Below are positions 54,401 through 63,689 of a DNA stretch of 64,000 bases, piece after piece; position 1 is the first letter of the stretch, and every line of letters begins with the position of its first letter. Below the pieces are notes generated by a model that was not told the origin of the DNA, did not search any database, and was given only the letters and a program-made list of their open reading frames with translations. The translations under genes and the position numbers were made by a program. Source of the DNA: Amoebophrya sp. A120 (lineage: Eukaryota; Sar; Dinophyceae; Syndiniales; Amoebophryaceae); assembly GCA_905178155.1 (NCBI GenBank), contig CAJINV010000005.1:5458690-5522689 (forward strand). Reading direction: 5' to 3'.

Positions 54401-57400
54401 GGAACGCAGAACTATTTGTCTTGCTACACCTGCAAGACATTGGATTTTCAAGCGTGTTTTCCCTTGGGAAACGTGCATGGCAAATTTTCTGTGCCATGTG
54501 TATACAAACTTGTCACGCGGTTCTTGCAAAATCATCACAGTGAAACAGTTTTTTCGTGGGATACATGCGAAAGCCGTCGAGAAGATGCAGCAGAGTGGAC
54601 ATCAAAGCGGGGCTTCCTCGCATGGGAACGGTCCTGCTTTGTTCCAGGTCAAAACTGCAACTACTGCGTCCTCGCAAGGATCAGCATCTTCCCCCTCGTC
54701 GGCCCCGTCCCAGCATCAGATGAACAGCAACGCGCCGTATAGCACGACGCCACTGGTGCACCCAGGGTTCCACCTCCGCAATATCCTGCGCACCAACCCG
54801 CGAGACACGGTCCGGTACGAGGCCTGGTTGTATTGGCGCATGTGCAAGGGGAAGCTACAGGCCCCGCTGAGCAGCAAGAAGTTTCAGGACCTTGATCTGG
54901 ACAAATTGCTGGCGGGGCACGAAGGAGCTCCTGGTGGTGCAGCAAGAAGTACTATCACGGGGGGCGGGAAGGGCCTGGGCCGCACGGTCGCGGGGAAAAA
55001 TGCCAGATCTTCATGCAGCCCAGAGGCGCTGACGAAAAACCTTCTCTACCGCGCCCAGCGTGAGGAATGGGAGGAAGCTGTGGCATTGGCGGACATTCAG
55101 GATGACATCGTTCCACCCCCAATTGTTTGGAGGCGGAGCGATACTAGAAAAAATTCGGCTCCGGCAGCTGACATCAAGCAAGGCAAAACTAGTCCAGAGG
55201 ATCAACAACACCAACAGACGAAGAAAAAAGAAGGAGATCATCGGGCCGCTGGTGCACAACAAGCAGGTACTGCTGGATCATCATCTAAGCGAGGAGGTTC
55301 TTTTGCTGTTACCGACACGATCACGAACCAGGGAAATGGAGCTGCACCTAACACGACGACCAATGCAGCAGCAGCAACTCCAGCATCTTCTACTACTTCC
55401 AATACTAGCGCTTTCCAGAGTTTCTTTGAGGGCATCCGCAATTATTCCGTGAAAATTAACCATCCCCATCCACTTTGTGCATGACAAACAGAGGACTTTA
55501 TGCATGTTTTGCATGACAAACTGGATGGGGATGGTTGATTTTCAGGGGATAGCAATGCGTTTAGCTCGGGCGCAGGATTGTCTGGAAGTACGAAGGCGCA
55601 GCGGGGCGGGCGAGAAAAAGCCACGAGCACGACGGCAGATCGAGACGATCAAGATAAAAAGATGCAGGTGGACGATGCTCATGATGCTGCTAGCACAGAA
55701 GCAGCGGCAGGGTCGTCGCATTTCGAGGACCATGGTGAGGGCGGAGAGGTGAACGAGGACGATGAAGACGGCGAAATTATGAACGATGCCCATGCACCAG
55801 CTGATCTCGCAAAAGTTCTAGACAAGCCTCTCACTTACGGCGAGATCCTGGCTTCTTGGATGTCAGCGATGGGCCTGAAATATCCTGTGCAAAAGTATCG
55901 TACTCGTAGTAATCGCAGTCATGCAATACAAATCTCCTTCTTGACCTGAATCCGCATTACAAATTGCATTTTCCATGCTGACGGAATTTGTCATGCGATT
56001 ACTATACATTATATTCATGCGAAAAAAGAGGTAGACAGAGGGTCCCAGAGAGGTGGCCGAGAGGTAAAAAAGAGGTCGACAGAGGTAGAAAAGAGGTCGA
56101 CAGAGGTGGAGAGGTGGCGCGGGACCCCGTTCGAGAGGGTCCGCGAGAGGGTGCGCGAATAAGGCCCGCAGTAAGCGCCCACCCTTAGGCGCCGCCTAAG
56201 TGGCGCAGAGGGTGCAGAGAGGTCAAAAAGAGGGTGCGCGAGAGGTCGACAGAGGTGGAGAGAGGTGTTGCGAATAAGGGGCGACCTCTCGCGGACCCTC
56301 TTGGCCACCTCTCGGCCACCTCTCGGCCACCTCTGTCGACCTCTGCCCGCGAGTATAGCCGGATTATTAGCGGGGACCCCCAAAAGAGGCCAAAAAGAGG
56401 GTCTGCGAGAGGTCTGCGAGAGGGTAAAAGCACAAAGAAGCGGGCGCGAATCCGCATGGTAGTGCCCATATTTGGCATTGCAGGCCATTCGCGGACTTGT
56501 TTTGTTCGGCGCCTTTCCGTGCCGCCCTCTCGCGCACCCTCTCGCGCACCCTCTCGCGTCACCCTCTCGCGCCACCCTCTCGCGCACCCTCTCGCGCCAC
56601 CCTCTCGCGCCACCCTCTCGCGCACCCTCTCGCGCCACCCTCTCGCGCCACCCTCTCGCGCCACCCTCCCGCGCCACCCTCTTCCACCATGCAACTTCTG
56701 TTCGCCCCCGGTGTTCTTTGCAGCTGCTCCCTGCGCAGAGCGCCCACAGGCGCGGGAAGCGCGCAAGTGGTCCTGCGGCTTGGCGCGGCGCAAATCGGCG
56801 GCAGGGATCCAGTGTGTTTCGTTGTGCCTACTAGGCCCGTGGGGTTGTGGTCCGAGCGGCAAACAGCCTTGCCCCGGCCCAACAGCCTTGCGCTCCGGCG
56901 GCAGCCGGAGCATGGCTGGTTTCTACTAGTGCGATACTTTTGCAATTGATATGAAAAACGCAGTCCGGGACTCTCTCCGGGGTCCGAACGCGAAGACGGT
57001 CGCGGTCCACAACTCCGATGTAGGCGTGCCTGGCACGCCCACGCAGGTCGCGGTTTTGAATCAGAACAAAGTGCTCGAGTCGGTGCAGCAGTCGGTGGAT
57101 ACCAAAGACCGGAAAGTGCTGCACGCATTTTTGGAATTCCATGAGGCAAGCCGCGAAATTCAGTCCGACGAAGTAGTGGAGTTCGGCGACAAGGATGTTC
57201 TTGTGTCGGCGAACGCGGAAGAAATGCGTGCGTTTTTCACCAGGGTGAAAAAGTCGATGAAAAGCAAAGGCTATGTCTTACAAAAAAAAGTGTGACAGTC
57301 ACGACGCCTTTTATTTTGTCGGAGCTTTAGCTAGCAGCAGCAGCACAGATTATAATATAGTTCGAATTTCAAAAATGTGCTCTACCTGTTGACAAGGAAT

Positions 57401-58391
57401 AAAACAGTACCCAGGTGATCATAAGGCAGCACACGCACTCGCACGAAAAGAGGCTGACAAGCATAATTTGCCTCGACCTGGCTACAAGCATTTTCTTTTC
57501 TTTTTCGACAGTGTGACCGTTAGGCATGACAAAATGTTTCTGTCCTACCTGGCCTCCTACAAGAATACAGTGTGATGTCGCTGTGGCTTTTTTTTTCTGT
57601 GCATAAACTCCCGACGGTGAAAAACCGCAGGCTGTATTACGAGCATCTCATCTATGGGGTTCTCAAACGTTACACTCTCAGTTGTTGCATGAATTTGTGA
57701 TGCTAAAGCAGCAAAAGCGAAATCGGGAAGGTTGCGCGTGTTGCATTACAAATCTGGACCGGATCGTGAATCACGCTTTTTACGTTCACCCCTTCGTGAA
57801 TTTGTCATGCGAAAGCACCCTGATCGTGTGGCCGCTTATTGCAGTTTTGCATGGCAAATCATTATCATGTAACGGCTGAGGGTGTAACGCTTGAGAACCC
57901 CATCTCATCTACGAAAAGGTCGCGACGGAGCGAGTTGCGCAGCTGCAACGGGTATGACTTGCAAAAGCATCGTACTAGTAGTAATCGCATCACAAATTTG
58001 CTCAGTATGACAAATGGAATTTCTCATGCTGATTTACCTTGAAAAAGAGATTTGTCATGCATACATGCGATTACTACGAGTGCGATACTTTTGCACAGCA
58101 TAACGGGGCCGCGCGGACCTCATGTGGGACCTGTTTTTGCACAAGTTCAAGAAGCTGCAGACCGCGAGTCTGCGGCTTGCAGAGAGATTCGAGGACTTGG
58201 CAGAGAATTATGGAAGATACCTGGAACACGACCTAATCGACCCTTATCACCGCGAGGAGGTGAAGTTGCTCCAGAAATTTATCGCTGTAGAAGAAAAAAA
58301 GCACCGGAATGAGCCGGGGTGGCAAACGCTCGCGCAAGAAGTGCAGGATATGACCGAAAAAAGCCCCTGGCGATTTGTCGTGCTGTATTGA
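45415..58391 (+). CDS. Very large hypothetical protein, 21 introners, 5' end uncertain
   Basis: Exons: 45415-47080, 47195-47542, 47878-48381, 48643-48684, 48855-49089, 50011-50348, 50625-50651, 50802-50816, 51000-51079, 51400-51438, 51689-51743, 52017-52155, 52399-53334, 53510-53691, 53847-53902, 54163-54353, 54569-55442, 55557-55880, 56957-57271, 57611-57652, 57910-57952, 58108-58391; 6735 nt, about 2244 residues, TGA. All junctions keep frame. The first about 500 bases are doubtful: another frame there (45315-45923, broken by one TAG) has a more gene-like Ser/Thr/Glu composition, so the true start may involve other exons. From about 46900 on the reading is firm. Low-complexity Ala/Ser/Thr stretches alternate with charged helix-like segments (FTEEEIQAVPFEQIDLRR, RLAERFEDLAENYGRYLE). 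No domain is recognised. Confidence 0.8.
47081..47189. mobile_element. Introner, family I
   Basis: TSD ACTGA is identical on both sides; 109 bp, the shortest family. The TIRs of about 30 bases cover most of it. Confidence 0.95.
47543..47872. mobile_element. Introner, family E
   Basis: TSD ATACG is identical on both sides; 330 bp. Confidence 0.94.
48382..48637. mobile_element. Introner, family B
   Basis: TSD CGCTT/CGCCC; 256 bp. Keeping all five left bases would give TAG, while keeping the right copy gives CAG, so the cut must lie before the last TSD base. Confidence 0.9.
48685..48849. mobile_element. Introner, family H
   Basis: TSD GGCTA/GGCCA, one mismatch; 165 bp; GTTAACGTTAAC at the left and TTAACGTTAACA at the right. 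Confidence 0.92.
49090..50005. mobile_element. Cargo-bearing introner, family A, 0.9 kb
   Basis: TSD GCGGA is identical on both sides; 916 bp. Ends are ordinary family A; bases about 49200-49860 are a purine-rich then C/G-homopolymer-rich cargo not seen in the other large elements. Confidence 0.92.
49205..49450. repeat. Purine-rich low-complexity cargo
   Basis: Almost pure A/G on the + strand (GGGGAAGGGGGTGAGGGGCA-like). It is followed at 49690-49860 by C-runs with CCCCGGGGGTCCCC palindromes and one ambiguous base at 49803. Confidence 0.85.
50349..50619. mobile_element. Introner, family B
   Basis: TSD CGGTC/CGGCC, one mismatch; 271 bp. Confidence 0.9.
50652..50796. mobile_element. Introner, family A
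   Basis: TSD TGAAT is identical on both sides; 145 bp. Confidence 0.95.
50817..50994. mobile_element. Introner, family A
   Basis: TSD TCTTT is identical on both sides; 178 bp. Only 20 bases separate it from the previous introner, leaving a 15-20 nt exon. Confidence 0.95.
51080..51394. mobile_element. Introner, family E
   Basis: TSD TCCTT is identical on both sides; 315 bp. Confidence 0.95.
51439..51683. mobile_element. Introner, family F
   Basis: TSD AAATT is identical on both sides; 245 bp; TIR about 35 bases. Confidence 0.95.
51744..52011. mobile_element. Introner, family B
   Basis: TSD GCGCG is identical on both sides; 268 bp. Confidence 0.94.
52156..52393. mobile_element. Introner, family F
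   Basis: TSD TTCGA is identical on both sides; 238 bp; same orientation as 8979. Confidence 0.95.
53335..53504. mobile_element. Introner, family A
   Basis: TSD AACGA is identical on both sides; 170 bp. Confidence 0.95.
53692..53841. mobile_element. Introner, family A
   Basis: TSD GAACA/GAGCA, one mismatch; 150 bp. Confidence 0.92.
53903..54157. mobile_element. Introner, family B
   Basis: TSD AAGCA/AAGCT, one mismatch; 255 bp. Confidence 0.92.
54354..54563. mobile_element. Introner, family G
   Basis: TSD CATGC is identical on both sides; 210 bp. Confidence 0.95.
55443..55551. mobile_element. Introner, family I
   Basis: TSD GCAAT is identical on both sides; 109 bp, the same length as the copy at 47081. 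Confidence 0.95.
55881..56951. mobile_element. Cargo-bearing introner, family A, 1.07 kb
   Basis: TSD TGAAA is identical on both sides. Ends TATCCTGTGCAAAAGTATCG and CTTTTGCAATTGATA. The about 900-base cargo (minisatellites, a unique block near 56430-56520 and a GC-rich block near 56700-56920) is the reverse complement of that at 36928-38031. The exon frame continues across it. Confidence 0.94.
56518..56686. repeat. CACCCTCTCGCG minisatellite in cargo
   Basis: About 12 units alternating CGCACCCTCTCG (12) and CGCCACCCTCTCG (13). It corresponds to the N gap in the other cargo copy. Confidence 0.93.
57272..57605. mobile_element. Introner, family G, diverged
   Basis: Left TATGTCTTACAAAAAAAAGT, right TTTTTTTTTCTGTGCATA; flanks AAGGC/AACTC; 334 bp. 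Without it the gene would appear to stop at 57295; with it the frame runs on to 58391. Confidence 0.8.
57653..57904. mobile_element. Introner, family F
   Basis: TSD TCATC is identical on both sides; 252 bp; the last base is C (CCCATC). Confidence 0.92.
57953..58102. mobile_element. Introner, family A
   Basis: TSD ACGGG is identical on both sides; 150 bp. Confidence 0.95.
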
Positions 58392-58705
58392 TAACATTGA
58401 CATTGACATACTTTTTCAAGTAATTTTCATCTACTTAGACTGGCGTCTATTTTGGAATAGAAACTTGTGGTCCTCCTGTTGATGTACTTGATGTTTTGAG
58501 ACGGCAAAATCCATAGTGCCAAGTTTCTGTCATGTTTCGTTTGATTTGGAAAAATATAGCAATCGATGAAATATGCGCGTTAATAGCGTTTCTTGAAAAC
58601 AACAAATGATACCGACCACGGCGCATATTTTGTATTTTCAAGAAGAATTTCAATTCACACACAAAACAATAAAACAGCACCACGCGCAACAAGGGAGAGC
58701 AGAAG
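58392..58705. other. Spacer between two large genes
   Basis: About 310 AT-rich bases, holding the 3' end of one gene and the promoter of the next if they are transcribed separately. No motif is recognised. Confidence 0.6.
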
Positions 58706-61700
58706 ATGTCAGTGGGTGTGAAGAATCCAGTTGAACTGTTTGGACTGCAAGAAACAGCAGCACCTCCAGACGAGCAGAGCCAGAATGCATCAGCAGATCA
58801 TGATCATGTAGATGGAGCTCTTGGTGCAGCAGCAGCAGCTGCGCAGCGACACGGACAGCAGCAAGGTGAGCCGCCTTCTCAACGCCTGAACGACGTGAGC
58901 AAAAAGCTCTTCCTCAACAGTGACCAGCAGGGCTCCAAAATGAATTTCGAAACCACACCGGACGAGCTGCAAAAGCTGCAGGAGGGCCGGAAATCTTTCC
59001 TCATGCATTCTTACGCGCGGGTCATGCGCGCGTTTTGGGACGATTTGGGACTGAATGCCGCGGACAGAGTACCGTCGTGAGAAAAAAATGTTTCACTGTC
59101 AGGAGTTTGCAAGTTTTGCATTCTTTTTACAAGTTTGCTACACGAGGGCATGTTGACTTTGAGAAAGAAAACTTGCCACGCGTAAGTACTTTGTCACGGA
59201 ATACTTAAAACACGTTGATAAACCCAATGCCTTGCATGTGTAGCAAGAAGACAAATGTGTCTGTGTAGTTGCATAATTCTTTGCTGCGTCACAGGTTTAT
59301 TACAGTGAAACAGTTTTTTCTTGCGATACCGAGCGCCTATGGTTCATGCGGAGATGTGGTTCAGGGAGCTGAATTTGCTCAGAACTGACGTTTTGAAATA
59401 TCTAGGACTGAGCGCAGGCATCGGTCTCAAAGCGGCCGCGTCTCCAACTACAAATCAAGGAGGCAACGCTGGTACCGGAAGCACCACTATCCCGAATGCG
59501 GGCTCTAGCGGTTCATCTGGAACTGATCCAACTAGAAGCGGAGCTTCAGCGTCCGTGCCGCCGCAGCCTACAAGTGTTGTACAAACGCCGTCTGCCCCGT
59601 CTGTGGTAAATGCGAAGCCGAAGCCGCCGCCAGCGGGGTTCGAAGGAGCAATGGAGCAGCCTCCTGGTTCGTTCGCGGCACAGCTAACTGCAACGACCAG
59701 CAAGGCCAAGGCGAAAGCGGGTGGGAAAAATGCCGCGAGGACTGGTGCTCCTGTAGAGGACAAAAAACAAGCAGGTACTAAGCATCCGCCCCTGATGAAA
59801 GCAACGCCAAAGCTAATCCCTCCGAGGGTAAAAAACAGCCAGCAAAAACAAGATTCGGAGCAGGCAGCCCCTGCTGGCAGCAGCACGCCGGCGAAAGGCA
59901 CTAGTACCCCAAAGGCGGGCGGGGCTCCTACAGGAGCTGCAGCAGCACCAACTTCTACACCAGCTCCGCAACTTCAACTGCCGCGGGAAGCGGCGAAGTT
60001 GCTCACCTCGATGATTTCGAAAGAGCAGTTTGAGAAAATCGGCATGGCGGATCTGATATCAAATGCAAAAATGTCTGGGTCTGGAGACTTGTGGTGCTGG
60101 GTGACGTATCATGGGAAGGCCACAAGTGCTGGCTCAGCATGACAAGTTTCTGAGCTTCTAGGTGTTGCCTACTCTGCATGACAGACTGCGTCTCTGCATG
60201 ACAGAAAGTTGGGCTCTTGGGTAACGTGCATGACAGATTTAAGAGTCATGCCAGACAAGCACGACAAACATGCACTCTTCTAGACCCAGACACTTTTGCA
60301 TTTCATATCGGAAAAAAGAGTTTGTGATACAAAGGTTGAAGTTTTTGAAGCAAGTGGATGAGTACAGAGGTCAGCTGACGATTATGCAAGGAAAAAACTG
60401 TGTAAGTGTATCTTTGTCTTGCAGACGTTGCAATTATACAGTTACACTTGTCATGCTGGATATGCATCAGAGGCTATTTATTTCCTGCTACGTGTTTTCG
60501 TGTACTAGCTACGCATGGCAGGTTTTCTCTGTCATGCAAAACAAATCTGTGATGCTGTTCCTGCAAAAAAGTTACACGTACACACTTTTTTCTTGGATAA
60601 CGATGCGGAAGGAAGAGAAAAAAATTATAACCAGTGCAGATACAACTGCAAAGGCGAAAGGAAAGGCAACAGCTGGCGTGATTCCAAGTCCAACCAGCAC
60701 GGCCGGCAATACTACAAGTGGAGCGCCGTCCACTTCAACATCTGCAAGAAATACCCGTCCCTTCCTGACCGCGTTTCAGTATCCTGAGTAAAAACGTACC
60801 CACACCAGAGTCAGGATGGGGATTTTGCAACACAAGCCTAGGAGTTTTGTGAGTCACGCATGACAAGTTGCACTCTGCAGTGTAGTGCAGATTAGCAAGT
60901 GCAGCCGCGTCACAGATTCATCTGCTCATCCTGTTCACAGCATCACAAATTCCAAAACACGATTGGAAATGGCTCTCATGCGGATGCGCATTACAAGTCT
61001 TCCTGTCTTTGCAAATCTGCATTACAACTCTGGCGTGCTGGGTACGTTTCTACTCAGGATATTCAGCTGCCGGACCTCACGCGGGAAGAACAGGTTCTTG
61101 ACGAGAAGCGAAGCCAGGAGGTGCTGGAGCATTTTTTCTTTGGATATCCACAGTAAATTTCCCGTACACGTACAGATGCGGTCTCTGCATGACAAAACTT
61201 GGCTTCGATCCTAGTTTAGCATGACAAGTTATTTTACGCTCCAAATTGGTGAAATTTGTGATGCATTTTGTACATGTTGTGCGGGAAATTTGTGTTGCAT
61301 ATTGGAAAAATGGACAACGGGGTCTACGTGTGGTACGATAATGACGGCGGGAACAACATTTTCAAACCGGTGCTGAAAAAACTCATTCGGGGCGGGAAGG
61401 TGGATGAACAGGCGAGCAGTAGTGCTCCGCCTGCTCCTGTTGTTCCTGCAGTGTCTTCACATGGTAGTGCAAGAACTGGTGACGTAGAGATGGTGCAAAC
61501 GGCAACGTCGACCTCCGCGGCCTCTAGTGCGGCCACCGGAGCAGGTGGCGCAGCAGCAGCGCCGCTGCCTGCTATGCCAGCAAGTAGAACATCAGCTGCG
61601 CTTCGAGGTGGTGGTGGAGCAGGAGACGATGGAGCTCCTTTTTTTGTCCCGAACAACACAAAACTCATCGACTCGCTCGGCCTAGAACAGCCCCGGAAGC

Positions 61701-62904
61701 AGCTTTCTCATCTGGACCACACTAACAGCGGAAATACCCTCGTCGCGCCCTTGGCGGCCGTGGCGGCGCAACAGGAACAACAACGGCAGCGGTTATTAGA
61801 ACGAGGAGAGCACCTACAAGGGCACTTTCAGTTTGCTCAGGCTTCTCCTGAGCAGCGGCCGCCAATGGCGACCACAGGAGATGCAGCAAGTGCAGGTGGC
61901 GGGGCGCCACCAGGAACATCCGCAGCTTCACCCACTTCTAGCGGGCCACCTACATCGTCGTCCGCAAGAATTACCAGCATTGGTGGTAACTTTTCGTTTC
62001 TGTCGTCTTCCCGCGCCGGAAAAAATAGTACTGGAAACATCTTATCAGAGGAAAAAAGTGTTACAGTTACGCATTTGTTAGAGTGTCTGCATCACAAGTC
62101 TTGTCTGTGTGGCAGAGAAAACTTGTAATGCAAAGTTCATAAGGCTAAGGGAAAATACGAGGCGCGCAAGCATTTCCTGCATGACAAAGGTTGTCTGTCT
62201 TGCTCTTGCGGTTCCTGCAACACAATGTGTGTGACACGACTTTTTTCTTGCGATACAGTTCTAACATTTCCTACTCCGAGCACCAGCAGCCTGGAGTGAC
62301 GAAAACAGTGTTTCAGTTTGGCGGGAACACTTCTCGCAACCCGACCCAAGCAGCGGTTTCATCTGATGAACAAGGTGTTTCGATTTCTGATACGGAAACA
62401 AGGGACATACAAGGCAAGGGGAAAGGTGGCGGAGCGTATGCTCCGGCCGCCGCCGCCACTGCGGCTTCTAGTGGAGCTTCCTCAGATAAAAAGATGATGC
62501 CAACACTGGTTCTACCGCCGCCTGTGGTAGTCGATATTGAAGATGCGGAGAGAACAACTACTCCTGTCCTTCGTCATCAAGACCACGCCGCTCCTGGTGC
62601 TACAAGTAGAACACCAGCACATGATGTTGACCATGCCGAAATCGCGGTTCCCGAAGATGAAGGTGACGATAATACTTCCGCAGCTTCAACGCAAGACGCA
62701 GATGGGGTCGCTGGAGGACAAGAAAGTCATGTTGAAACTCGTCCTCTAGAGCAAGAAAATGTTGAAGACAAAGAACAGGTGGACATTTATGATGTCTACC
62801 GCCACCGCCTACTATTCCTGCGAGACATTGCGACGCAGCGGGGCGATATGACCCGGGAAACACCCGGATCTGAAAATTGGCAGCGGAAAGTGGCACATGT
62901 ATGA
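58706..62904 (+). CDS. Hypothetical 929-residue low-complexity protein, 6 introners
   Basis: The function is not recognised. Exons 58706-59069, 59334-60056, 60313-60382, 60605-60779, 61067-61144, 61307-62042 and 62261-62904 sum to 2790 nt, exactly 930 codons with TGA. The ATG starts MSVGVKNPVELFGLQE about 300 bases after the previous gene. Globular-looking parts: residues about 55-150 (SYARVMRAFWDDLGLNAADR, MVHAEMWFRELNLLRTDVLK), about 345-400 (SKEQFEKIGMADRKKEF) and about 445-510 (NGVYVWYDNDGGNNIFKPVL). These are separated by Ala/Ser/Thr/Pro linkers of 100-200 residues. The C-terminal 200 residues are acidic and end with a charged segment (VDIYDVYRHRLLFLRDIATQ). The architecture resembles the gene just upstream, so they may be distant relatives. 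Confidence 0.87.
59070..59328. mobile_element. Introner, family G
   Basis: TSD CAGAG/CCGAG, one mismatch; 259 bp. The unspliced frame would stop within the left TIR. Confidence 0.9.
60057..60307. mobile_element. Introner, family B, inverted copy
   Basis: TSD TCTGA/TCGGA, one mismatch; 251 bp. The interior is the reverse complement of those at 18235 and 38783. Confidence 0.92.
60383..60599. mobile_element. Introner, family G
   Basis: TSD ACGAT is identical on both sides; 217 bp; closest to 4637-4857. Confidence 0.94.
60780..61061. mobile_element. Introner, family C
   Basis: TSD TTCAG is identical on both sides; 282 bp. Confidence 0.94.
61145..61301. mobile_element. Introner, family J
   Basis: TSD TTGGA is identical on both sides; 157 bp. 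Confidence 0.94.
62043..62255. mobile_element. Introner, family G
   Basis: Flanks CATCT/CAGTT; 213 bp; frame is kept. Confidence 0.87.
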
Positions 62905-63119
62905 TTTTTTTCTAGTAAAGTTCTTCAAGTTGGTTCTTGATACTGAAGTGGTGACGCGGCAACTGATGGGAGAAGTAGACATGCAGCTGTAGAAGTAGAA
63001 GTACCTTAAACTGAGCATCATATTAAGCACCTTCGGCATATTCCGCTCCTGTTTCTGCGCAATGTTCTATCGTTGATCTTCTTCAACTTCATCTAAAAAG
63101 TTAAAGTTCATAAACCAAA

Positions 63120-63689
63120 CAGGCCGTTTTCAACGGAAACAGTGAAGAGCTAGCTGGCACGCGACAACCCGGCTGGCTTCTCTCAGCACACTATCAACTG
63201 CAAATACGTCTGGGTCTGGAAGAGTGTAACTTTGTCATGCTTGTCTCGCATGCCCCTTAAATCTGTATTGCAGGAGCAGGAAAGGAGCCTATTGCCGGTC
63301 ATGCAAGATACATGCAGCTTGCCATGCGGAAAGGGAAACACACAGAAGCGCAAAAACTTGTCATGCGTAGCTGCATATAGCAGTGCGCCCACCTCCAGTC
63401 ACAAGGTAGCATCACACGTTTATTCCAGACGACCCAGACATATTTGCATTGGATACACAACCGGAGGACGCGAATCGGTATCGAGGAGTATCCTGTGCAA
63501 AAGTATCGTACTCGTATTGCAGTCATGCATTACAAATGTTTTTCTCAAGGTAAATCCGCATTACAAATTTCATTTCTCATGCTGAGGAAATTTGTCATGC
63601 ATTTATACGAGTACGATACTTGTGCAGTTCATAAGGAGCCAGGTTCTACTACTCCCAGACAGAGCGAGCGGACGCGGTTCCAGGTGGAA
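63120..63689 (+). CDS. Fragment of a further introner-bearing gene
   Basis: Coding-like pieces at about 63120-63191, 63461-63488 and 63639-63689 are separated by introners; the gene continues past the window. Two frames remain open across them (one reads EEPGSTTPRQSERTRFQVE), so the frame and the start are not fixed. CAAACAG just before 63120 may be a canonical acceptor. Confidence 0.45.
63192..63455. mobile_element. Introner, family B
   Basis: TSD CACAC/CACAA, one mismatch; 264 bp. Confidence 0.91.
63489..63633. mobile_element. Introner, family A
   Basis: TSD AGGAG is identical on both sides; 145 bp. Confidence 0.94.

Noticed and set aside
56015-56929. Frames of 196-242 codons on both strands in the 55881 element
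   Set aside because: They are produced by the minisatellite (Arg/Glu/Gly or Ser/Arg/Thr/Leu runs) inside an intron.
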